NCBI GenBank assembly: GCA_021852225.1
Contig: JAJZOA010000049.1
Coordinates: 1 to 24,498 of the forward strand
Direction of reading: 5' to 3'
Length of the DNA: 24,498 nt
Source of the DNA: Planctomycetota bacterium
GTDB taxonomy: Bacteria > Planctomycetota > Phycisphaerae > WQYP01
In this document: piece after piece, positions 7,709 to 14,099 of the stretch
Layout: each line of letters begins with the position of its first letter
Numbering within the stretch: position 1 is the first letter of the stretch
Translations under genes and position numbers: made by a program
Notes under the pieces: generated by a model
What the model was told of the DNA's origin: nothing
The model's input: only the letters and a program-made list of their open reading frames with translations
The model's database searches: none

Positions 7709-8419
7709 ATGAGCCTGATGAACAATTTTCGGAAAATGATCGGTTCGGATAATCCGACCGTTATCAACTATGAAGCGTACCAGAACACCGTCGCAACAGA
7801 TGGTGCAAATCCGGATGTGCTGCGGCGCGTCGGGCCTGCTGGAATCACGCCGGAACCAAATTCCTACAAATTACAGCACAGTTACGATTCGCTTCTGCAA
7901 ACAGTACAGGAACTTCGTTCCGCCCTGGACGGGCAATTGCAGCGGCAGGAAGAACTGTTAACGCGGCTGGGCACTTTGCCCCATGCCGTAGAAGCTTTGC
8001 CACAAACCAGCCGCCTTCAGGCCGATACGTTGCAGGTGATTAATGACCGCATGTCCATGCACGCCCAGCGTCAGAAAAAGCTAAACGATACACTCAATGC
8101 GCTGCCGGGAAATTCAAAAGATGCCGTTGCCGCCATCACAGCCATTCGCGAACAACTTGAAACTGGAAATGAACTGGACCGACAACTGGTCGAGTCCTTT
8201 AATCGTTTCTCTATGATGGTGGACCGGCTTCAGGCGGCCAATAATCATGCCGTGGAATGCCTGCAGCAGGTGCGCGATACGTGCGCCTTTGCGCTGCTTC
8301 AGGTTCAGGAATGGAATCAAAAAGCTCGCAACCGCCATACTTGGATGATCAATTCCGCATTTATCATGTCGCTGATTTCATTGATTATTCTGCTGCTGAT
8401 GCTGGTTTACCGGAAATAG
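7709..8419 (+). CDS. Tail-anchored coiled-coil protein of unknown function
   Basis: 236 residues. A polar N-terminus (1-55) is followed by a long, charged helical part (about 58-205) with heptad-like Leu spacing, for example SLLQTVQELRSALDGQLQRQEELLTRLGTL and DRLQAANNHAVECLQQVRD. It ends in a single membrane helix (about 213-234, SAFIMSLISLIILLLMLVY) with three residues after it. The topology is therefore cytoplasmic coiled coil with a C-terminal anchor, similar to planctomycete hypothetical proteins. No enzymatic motif. The ATG is preceded by a weak GGAT site. It stands alone between the glycan ligase gene and a gene-poor stretch. Confidence 0.75.
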   Translation: MSLMNNFRKMIGSDNPTVINYEAYQNTVATDGANPDVLRRVGPAGITPEPNSYKLQHSYDSLLQTVQELRSALDGQLQRQEELLTRLGTLPHAVEALPQTSRLQADTLQVINDRMSMHAQRQKKLNDTLNALPGNSKDAVAAITAIREQLETGNELDRQLVESFNRFSMMVDRLQAANNHAVECLQQVRDTCAFALLQVQEWNQKARNRHTWMINSAFIMSLISLIILLLMLVYRK

Positions 8420-9009
8420 TACGGTACAGGGTTTCAATAGAGCTTTCCAAAATTGTGTTTGTCCGCCTGATCATGGCAGGAATTTTTTCCCGGAAAAATC
8501 CGAGCTGAACTATCCTGCGCATTTTAAGAATCGGAACCGCCCGATCAAAAAAAGGCCGATGGCCGCAGGGAGGCGGCCACCGGCGTTCGTGGGGGAGAAG
8601 GAAGGAAACCATTTGCGGTGGGCCAAGTTAAGCCGGACCGCTGTTTATCAATCTTACGCACGAGTTATACGACCGGTTCATAAAAAATAACTTTTTTTTT
8701 GCGGGCAGGCGTATCGCTATTATTTCCGTTATGCGAATAATGCTGGCTCTTGGAGCAGGCAACGGCAATTCAAGAATGAATCTGCAGAAAATTCCCAGGG
8801 CTTTTGGCATTTTGTTCTGCTGCCTTGGTCGCTGGACGCCTAAAATAAATTTGCGGGGCAAAAAATAATCCGTATCGGCAGTGCGATTTGTTCCTGTGTT
8901 CCCGCAAAAAATGGGGCGGCTGGACTTTAGCTTGAACAATGTGATTGCGGTCTGATTGGCAATCAAATCGGCATGAAAATGCTTCCCTGTCTAAACAAAG
9001 GATTCGATT
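8420..9009. other. Gene-poor region with a minus-strand terminator-like hairpin
   Basis: About 590 bases with no convincing gene on either strand. It holds the hairpin at 8547-8583, an A/T run near 8685-8700 (TAAAAAATAAC followed by a T tract), and an inverted repeat GATTGC-N10-GCAATC at 8943-8964 in the upstream region of the ferritin-like gene. Minus-strand open frames here lack ribosome sites and protein-like composition. Confidence 0.5.
8547..8583 (-). terminator. Intrinsic-terminator-like hairpin on the minus strand
   Basis: Read on the minus strand, an 11-bp stem with one G-U pair (CCGGTGGCCGC / GCGGCCATCGG) closes a 6-base loop CTCCCT and is followed by CC and seven T residues. This is a strong intrinsic terminator in form. 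No annotated minus-strand gene ends here, so it may terminate an unrecognised small transcript from 8584-9000 or be a bidirectional relic. Confidence 0.55.
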
Positions 9010-9498
9010 ATGTCCAGAATTTCCAAAAACAAAATGTCCACCGTTGGCCTCGCCGTATCGCGCAAGCAGATGATTGATCTGCTGAATGACGATCTGGCGC
9101 GCGAATATCAGGCGATTATCGCGTATATCGTCTACAGTCAGGTTATCAATGGTGCTCAATATATGTATATTGCGGCGGAATTAGAAAAACATGCGGCCGA
9201 GGAATTGGATCATGCCATTCAACTGGCGCGGCAGATTGATTTTCTTGGCGGAGTGCCGGCGCGGATGCCTAAGCCTGTCAAAATGTCGGATAAATCAGAA
9301 GATTTGCTCCGGTTCGATCTGGATAATGAAATCACGACTATAGAGAACTACCGGCAGCGCATCCGTCAGGCCGAGGCGGCGGGTGAATATGCCTTAAGCC
9401 AAACCATTCGCGGCATAATTGTGCAGGAACAGGACCATGCCATTGCCTTGTGTGAGGCTTTGGGAATTTCTGTGCCGCCGTTGATCCGTCAGTCTTAA
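9010..9498 (+). CDS. Ferritin-like diiron protein
   Basis: 162 residues forming a ferritin-like four-helix bundle. Metal ligand motifs are visible: E32 in LAREYQA, E65-x-x-H68 in HAAEELDHA, E107 in DLDNEITTIENY, and E140-x-x-H143 in IVQEQDHA. The pattern fits the bacterioferritin/rubrerythrin-like side of the superfamily without a rubredoxin domain. The likely role is iron storage or oxidation or peroxide protection in the cytoplasm. AAAGGA stands 8 bases before the ATG. It is followed 260 bases later by two tiny membrane proteins that are often stress-linked; they have their own promoter, so they are neighbours rather than a clear operon. Whether it is a storage cage or a small oxidase cannot be decided by eye. 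Confidence 0.88.
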   Translation: MSRISKNKMSTVGLAVSRKQMIDLLNDDLAREYQAIIAYIVYSQVINGAQYMYIAAELEKHAAEELDHAIQLARQIDFLGGVPARMPKPVKMSDKSEDLLRFDLDNEITTIENYRQRIRQAEAAGEYALSQTIRGIIVQEQDHAIALCEALGISVPPLIRQS

Positions 9499-9611
9499 AA
9501 GCCCCGTTCAGAGTTCAGGGCCCAATAGTCGATGCCCCCAATGGTTGATGCCGCGGAATTGCGATCTGGAACAAAAAGGTATCTAAAAATATTGCAGTTT
9601 AAATATTCTAT

Positions 9612-9640
9612 TTGACATCAATCGGCCGCGAGCCTATCGT
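9612..9640 (+). promoter_or_regulatory. Promoter of the DUF1328-DUF3185 pair
   Basis: TTGACA (9612-9617), 17-base spacer, TATCGT (9635-9640). It lies about 120 bases upstream of the DUF1328 start and downstream of the ferritin-like gene. Confidence 0.55.
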
Positions 9641-9757
9641 AGTTCCGGGGTTTGTATGAGTTGAAGCGAAATACGCTGTCTTGAAGCTTGTGGCTTAAGA
9701 ATCGTTTGCTCGTTATTTCTTGCCGAATGTCGGGCGTGAAAAAAAAGGAGACCTATC

Positions 9758-9922
9758 ATGCTTTATTGGGCGGTTGTATTTCTAATTGTCGCGCTTATTG
9801 CCGGATTCTTTGGATTTTTCGGTGTTGCCGGTCTGGCTACCGAAATCGCCAAGATTCTTTTCGTGGTGTTTCTGATCATATTTGTGATCTCTTTGATCGG
9901 CGGGACACGCGGTCGAAAATGA
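9758..9922 (+). CDS. DUF1328 small membrane protein (YtjA-like)
   Basis: 54 residues, [20 protein letters not shown] at the start, then [28 protein letters not shown] and a basic end (RGRK). This matches DUF1328: two membrane helices, the MLYWA start and the GxAxxAxxIAKILFxxFL core. AAAGGAG lies 7 bases before the ATG. Function is unknown; homologues are often induced by envelope or general stress. With the DUF3185 gene 118 bases downstream and the promoter at 9612, the two likely form a unit. Confidence 0.9.
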   Translation: MLYWAVVFLIVALIAGFFGFFGVAGLATEIAKILFVVFLIIFVISLIGGTRGRK

Positions 9923-10040
9923 CCATACGCGTGGAATTGATCTACGATAATCCACGGTCGCGCGGACCGGTATATCGTTCGTTTTCGTTAGAGTGGAATG
10001 CGGCCATTTCCGCAATAGCTTTTTTTATGGGATATTTCTT

Positions 10041-10253
10041 ATGAGTCCGCAACGCATCGTTGGAATCGTTCTTCTGGTTCTTGGCATCGTTCTATTTTTT
10101 GTCGGTATGCATGCCTCGCATTCGGTGGCGGATCAGACCAAGAATTTCTTTGTGGGTCGGTTTACGCGGGAAACCGTTCTCTATATCGGGGGCGGACTGG
10201 CCTTGGGTGTCGCCGGTCTGCTGATGACGCTGTTCGGTTCCCGGCGGTCGTGA
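10041..10253 (+). CDS. DUF3185 small membrane protein
   Basis: 70 residues. Two membrane helices (about 5-24, IVGIVLLVLGIVLFFVGMHA, and 46-66) flank a polar SHSVADQTKNFFVGRFT segment, which corresponds to the DUF3185 pattern (IGxxLLVxGIxLLxxGxxAxxSxxD). The frame is open further upstream, but the ATG at 10041 begins the family's conserved region. The ribosome site is weak. Function is unknown; pairing with DUF1328 is common in my recollection of bacterial genomes, suggesting a joint envelope-stress role (inference). Confidence 0.8.
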   Translation: MSPQRIVGIVLLVLGIVLFFVGMHASHSVADQTKNFFVGRFTRETVLYIGGGLALGVAGLLMTLFGSRRS

Positions 10254-10417
10254 GCGTTATAACCGGGGCGAATTAGGGCGCGAATTTTATTTCCGGCTTT
10301 GTGGTGCTGTTATCCGCGGCTCGATAGCCATGCAAGCTCCGGGATTTTGGATATGACCGATCCAATCAAATCAGGCGGATGCGATTGGAATAAGCGAAGC
10401 CATATCGGCACGGGTAT

Positions 10418-11329
10418 TCATTCACGTTCCACCAGTTTGCCGAAGGTATCGATGCCTGGCTTAAAGACAACTTTGCCATCCACCACAATTAATTCCTCGT
10501 TCAGAAAATAAGTGACCGCTTTCGCCAGGGTTTGCGCCTCAAGCCGCAGACCGCGTTCGCGCACATCTTCGGCCTGATCAACGCCAACATTTATATGAAA
10601 CACATCCTGAAGAATAATTGGGCCTTGATCCAGGTCCTGAGTAACAAAATGTGCGGTGCAACCGGTGACCCGCACACCGCTGTCAAACGCCTGGCGGTAC
10701 GGATTGGCCCCGGGAAAATGCGGGAGCAGGGATGGATGAATATTGATGATTTTCCATTGGTAGTGCTGAGTCATTGCGGCAGGGAGAATCTGCATGTAAC
10801 GTGCCAGCACAATAAGGTCCGGATTCAAGGCCGCAAGTCGCCCGGTCAGCCATGTGAAATGGGCCTGTTTATCCACTTCTCCAGGACCACTGGGCCGCCA
10901 TTCAAAGGGAATGCCGGCCGATTCGCTTCGTGCCTGTAATACCGGATGGTTGCCCAGGACCGCCGCAATTTCACCACCCAACTGCTTTCTTGTTGACAGA
11001 TCCAGCATGGCTTCCAGACAATGGGCCTCCCGGCTGACCAGCACTGCGACACGCTTGGACTTTCGTGATTTTTGAAGGGACACCCGCACCTGCATGTCCA
11101 TTTCATGGCCAAGCTCCAGCAGACCTGTGATGAGTTGATCAAGTGAGATACTCATTTCACGGATATCTACCAGCATGTCCATCACAAACAGGCCGCGAAG
11201 GACACGCTGTTCCATATCTTCAATGTTAATGCCATGGCCGGCGACATACGTTGCAAACCGCGCTACGACTCCTTTCTGATCGCGCCCCTGCACGGAAATA
11301 ATGGCTAGAACTTTCCCGGGTTCGCTCAT
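10418..11329 (-). CDS. purU: Formyltetrahydrofolate deformylase
   Basis: PurU hydrolyses 10-formyl-THF to formate and THF, balancing one-carbon units and supplying formate to PurT. The 303-residue product has an N-terminal ACT-type domain (about 7-85, IISVQGRDQKGVVARFATYVAGHGINI) and a formyltransferase-fold catalytic domain (about 92-290). The catalytic triad region is seen as N196/H198 (NIHPS) and D234 (DLDQGPI). The motif NIHPSLLPHFPGANPY is closer to PurN (NIHPSLLP) than to E. coli PurU (NIHHSFLP), but the ACT domain and length fit PurU. It lies 82 bases after hemL on the same strand, so they may be co-transcribed; gcvP, another one-carbon gene, is on the same strand 12 kb away. Confidence 0.9.
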   Translation of the reverse strand: MSEPGKVLAIISVQGRDQKGVVARFATYVAGHGINIEDMEQRVLRGLFVMDMLVDIREMSISLDQLITGLLELGHEMDMQVRVSLQKSRKSKRVAVLVSREAHCLEAMLDLSTRKQLGGEIAAVLGNHPVLQARSESAGIPFEWRPSGPGEVDKQAHFTWLTGRLAALNPDLIVLARYMQILPAAMTQHYQWKIINIHPSLLPHFPGANPYRQAFDSGVRVTGCTAHFVTQDLDQGPIILQDVFHINVGVDQAEDVRERGLRLEAQTLAKAVTYFLNEELIVVDGKVVFKPGIDTFGKLVERE

Positions 11330-11411
11330 GCTGACTCCTGCATATATACAACCGATTGGCTATGTGTATTCATTACCAGATCGCCTGACAATGGCCCTTT
11401 TGCCACTGATT

Positions 11412-12749
11412 TCAACATTCCGCGGCCATGGTCCGCATCGCTCGTCCGGCGGCTTCCACAGTCGTATCTATATCCACATGTGAGTGTGCCAACGATATAA
11501 ACCATGCCTCAAATTGTGAAGGCGGAATCATCACGCCGGCCTCAAGCATTAACCGGAAGAATTGCGCATATTTTCTGGTGTTGCAGGCAAGCGCATCGGC
11601 GTAGTTGCGAATACCGGCTTGTGCGGCGGGCTGATCCTGTACGAAAAACGGCGTGATCATGCTTCCGCAGCGTTGTACCGCCAGCGGCAGTTTGGCCGCC
11701 GCCGCGCCGGATATCAAACCCGTTTCAAGACTGCCAGCCAGTGACTCAAGCTGCTGGTAGCTGTCGGCGGATTGCAGGTGCCGCAACGTGACAATACCCG
11801 CAGCCATCGACAGCGGATTGCCTGAAAGTGTGCCGGCCTGATAGACCGGGCCGGCCGGAGAGATTTGGTTCATCAGTTCCGCGCGGCCGCCATAGGCACC
11901 TACTGGCAAACCCCCGCCGATGATCTTGCCAAGACAGGTTAAATCCGGCTTCACATCAAAAAGACTTTGTGCGCCGCCGCGGGCGACACGGAAACCAGTC
12001 ATGACTTCATCCGCTACAAACAGACTCTTGTGTTCGTCACATAAGGCCCGCAGAATTTGCAGATAGCCCGGCTGCGGCGGCACCACGCCTATATTCCCCA
12101 TGACAAGTTCAAGAAACAAGCCGGCAATTTTATCGCCGTGGTTAGCGAATACATGCCGGGCGGCATCCACATCATTAAACGGAATGACCAGCGTATTGCC
12201 GGTAACTTCCGCAGGTATTCCAGGGCTGCTCGGCACACCATGAGTCGTTGCGCCGCTTCCGGCACCTACCAGCATCGCGTCCACATGGCCGTGGTAACCG
12301 CCGGCGATTTTTATGATCAAAGATCGGCCCGTGACCGCGCGGGTCAATCGGATGGCGCTCATGACCGCTTCAGTGCCACTGGAAACGAAGCGCACCATCG
12401 GAACATTCGGCATATATTGCGCGATAAGCTCGGCCAGCAGAATTTCCTCTTCCGCGCAGCAGCCGAAGCTTGAACCGCGGCTCATCTGTTTGGCCACGGC
12501 CGCCTGTACGGCGGGATCTGCGTGGCCAAGGATTAACGGCCCATAGCTCATGACGTAGTCGATATAGGTATTGGAATCGACATCAGTCAGCCGCGAGCCT
12601 TCTCCCTGGCGTATAAATACCGGCGAGAGATTGACGCTTTGGAAGGAACGTACCGGTGATGAAACGCCGCCGGGCATAAGAACCAGTGCCCGCTTGAACA
12701 ATGCCTCGGATTTCTTAAAACGGTTGGGTGGTTGCTTTGCTTTAGCCAT
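11412..12749 (-). CDS. hemL: Glutamate-1-semialdehyde 2,1-aminomutase
   Basis: HemL converts glutamate-1-semialdehyde to 5-aminolevulinate in the C5 route of haem synthesis. The 445-residue product is a fold-type I, class III PLP enzyme: N-terminal GGVSSPVRSF (27-36), FVSSGTEAVMSAIRLTRA (121-138), GGYHGHVDAMLVGAGSG (150-166), D247 in FVADEVMTGFR, and the PLP lysine K275 in LGKIIGGGLPVGAYGG. It is slightly longer than the usual 427-432. The ATG at 12749 has only a weak ribosome site, and the 109 bases before the plus-strand ORF at 12859 must hold its promoter. It is complete, despite the transposon scar next to it. Confidence 0.96.
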   Translation of the reverse strand: MAKAKQPPNRFKKSEALFKRALVLMPGGVSSPVRSFQSVNLSPVFIRQGEGSRLTDVDSNTYIDYVMSYGPLILGHADPAVQAAVAKQMSRGSSFGCCAEEEILLAELIAQYMPNVPMVRFVSSGTEAVMSAIRLTRAVTGRSLIIKIAGGYHGHVDAMLVGAGSGATTHGVPSSPGIPAEVTGNTLVIPFNDVDAARHVFANHGDKIAGLFLELVMGNIGVVPPQPGYLQILRALCDEHKSLFVADEVMTGFRVARGGAQSLFDVKPDLTCLGKIIGGGLPVGAYGGRAELMNQISPAGPVYQAGTLSGNPLSMAAGIVTLRHLQSADSYQQLESLAGSLETGLISGAAAAKLPLAVQRCGSMITPFFVQDQPAAQAGIRNYADALACNTRKYAQFFRLMLEAGVMIPPSQFEAWFISLAHSHVDIDTTVEAAGRAMRTMAAEC

Positions 12750-12858
12750 AAGCGAATTCTAACCGGACTTGGACGACAACTGAAGAGGGGCGGCTGCACC
12801 TCTAAAGTGACGCCAGTGTTTCGTATAGGCTTTCGGTATAGAAAGGATCGGAGGTCGT

Positions 12859-12963
12859 ATGAAGAAAATTGATTCGCTGAAGAATAGATGGTATCAATAC
12901 TACGGGAAATGGATGCCGGCGATATGTAATACTCCTCAAAAACTGGGCGCGCTGCTAAGGTAG
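12859..12963 (+). pseudogene. 5' stub of a small gene cut by an IS3-type insertion
   Basis: GGAGG 5 bases before an ATG opens a 34-codon frame. The first 22 residues (MKKIDSLKNRWYQYYGKWMP, then AI) look protein-like: basic and aromatic. The remainder (CNTPQKLGALLR, stop) is read from the presumed IS left end that begins at 12925. I infer that a real gene was interrupted after its 22nd codon. Its identity is not recognisable from this stub, and no continuation was found downstream by eye. Confidence 0.4.
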
Positions 12964-13117
12964 TTTTTTCCCAGTTTTCAGAGTCTATTTTATGTCGGTA
13001 AAACGTCGTCAGTTTACGTCGCAGTTCAAGGCCAAGGTGGCCATGGAGGCGATGAAGGGCCAGCGGACTATTGGTGAGTTGGCGGGTTTGTATCAGGTTC
13101 ATCCCTCGCGTATTGCC
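12925..13117 (+). mobile_element. Left end of an IS3-family element with truncated OrfA
   Basis: From the ATG at 12992 the first 42 residues (MSVKRRQFTSQFKAKVAMEA, then GQRTIGELAGLYQVHPSRI) are a clear IS3-family OrfA helix-turn-helix start. Homology stops after HPSRI, where a W-K-K segment would be expected. The DNA from TGTAATACTCC (12925) to the ATG is 67 bases, right for an IS3 terminal region, and TG is the usual IS3 end. OrfB, the DDE catalytic part and the right terminal repeat are all missing, so the element is dead. Confidence 0.75.
12939..12978 (+). repeat. 9-bp inverted repeat just upstream of OrfA
   Basis: AAAACTGGG (12939-12947) and CCCAGTTTT (12970-12978) are perfect inverted repeats with a 22-base loop that contains a TAG stop and a T run. 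In IS elements such stems near the left end can block transcription or translation entering from outside; that role is inferred here. Confidence 0.55.
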
Positions 13118-13789
13118 GCGGGGGCAACGAAATGTTTCCCCGGCCCGGCTCCATCGGCTAAACTGTTGTCCATGTCAGCGGCTGAAGAAAGAGCGATTCT
13201 CTCCGACAGAACCATGATGTTTGGCGCGTCCGGGCACAGGCGCGGAGCGATGGCGCTGATCCTTTGTCTTTTAGCCGCTTTAATCGCCCTGGCTTCAGGC
13301 CTGGTTGGCCCGTCCAGCGTATCAGCCAAAACGCCTTGCACCCCGCAAAACCGCGTCTGGGAAAATTCCGCAGGAATGCTCCAATCGCGTCCGGTTCAGA
13401 CGCCGCAAAGCCTTGAATTGCAACGGGAAAACTCCGTTGGCCGGTACGATTCGGCGGCGGGTGATACTCTTGCCGCAAAGGGTGAACCACATCTCAACCT
13501 CACCGATGCCAAGGGCCAACAACACATCTTAGAAGGCGGTGCCACAGGCGGAGGCCACGGACCTGGGCGGGGAGTTCCAGGTAAAAGTGAATTCCCGAGA
13601 AGTTGGAGCGATGGGCGCGTTCTGAACGAGGTATCAGATATCGCCACAGACCCTCTGAAACAGCAGGGATTCATCATCCGGCGGAACCAGCCTCTGGTGA
13701 TGTCAAGCTCCGGTCTGCCCGGTGCCGCGCAGCCCCAACGCTGTGGTAGGGAATTTTCGGCCAGCAGAATCCGGTATCGGTTTCCCTGA
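12992..13789 (+). CDS. Chimeric ORF: transposase OrfA stub fused to membrane segment and EndoU nuclease domain
   Basis: 265 residues in one frame. Residues 1-42 are IS3 OrfA. Residues 61-85 are polar, 86-104 are a strong hydrophobic segment (AMALILCLLAALIALASGL), a signal anchor or signal peptide. Residues 113-172 are polar, and 173-221 match the bacterial EndoU RNase domain used in contact-dependent and polymorphic toxins: QHILEGGATGGGHG with H178 and H189, PGKSEFPRSWSD with K198, and VSDIATDP. After 225 the similarity fades where EndoU normally has its last strands, so the domain is incomplete or frameshifted. Internal starts at 13172, 13214 or 13217 could make an exported EndoU protein without the transposase part; none has a good ribosome site. 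No immunity gene is evident. I regard it as a degraded toxin gene joined to an IS remnant. Confidence 0.5.
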   Translation: MSVKRRQFTSQFKAKVAMEAMKGQRTIGELAGLYQVHPSRIAAGATKCFPGPAPSAKLLSMSAAEERAILSDRTMMFGASGHRRGAMALILCLLAALIALASGLVGPSSVSAKTPCTPQNRVWENSAGMLQSRPVQTPQSLELQRENSVGRYDSAAGDTLAAKGEPHLNLTDAKGQQHILEGGATGGGHGPGRGVPGKSEFPRSWSDGRVLNEVSDIATDPLKQQGFIIRRNQPLVMSSSGLPGAAQPQRCGREFSASRIRYRFP

Positions 13790-14085
13790 CGGGCCGAGTG
13801 GCAAGTTGGCGGCTCTGGAAAGCAGGAACGATTATACGGCAACAGCGGATTGTATTTTCTCCGGACCTGCACGGATTCCTTCCGCCCAATGTAGCCTCCA
13901 ACCCGCAGGCGTATCTGGATTCCCAGTTTAACCAGCGGTTCGCAACCCAGATTCAGATACCCAATCTGGCGCGAAACATTTTTCCGATAGACACGGCGGG
14001 CACGCCAGTTTCGGTGATCGGGCCGCGCGAGTTTATGTCGCGGAATCAGTCGCGGTTCTTCCGGTTGCCCGGACTTCGCCAATAA
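13750..14085 (+). pseudogene. Frame-displaced ORF remnant downstream of the EndoU segment
   Basis: A frame open from 13750 (after TAG at 13747) to the stop ending at 14085 reads like real protein: NPVSVSLTGRVASWRLW, then SNPQAYLDSQFNQRFATQIQ and NIFPIDTAGTPVSVIGPREF. It is in a different frame from the EndoU ORF it overlaps at 13750-13789. No start with a ribosome site is visible (first GTG at 13798). It may be the C-terminus of a gene whose front was lost, or the continuation of the EndoU gene after a frameshift. Family not recognised. Confidence 0.35.
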
Positions 14086-14099
14086 GCCGCACCAACCGG

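Noticed and set aside
8943..8964. GATTGC-N10-GCAATC inverted repeat before the ferritin-like gene as a regulator site
   Set aside because: Only 6-bp arms with a wide spacer and no clear promoter next to it; does not resemble a Fur or PerR box.
8628..8966. A 112-codon minus-strand frame in the gene-poor region, ending just before the minus-strand terminator
   Set aside because: No ribosome site, no family resemblance and unlikely composition. Kept only as a possible non-coding transcript.
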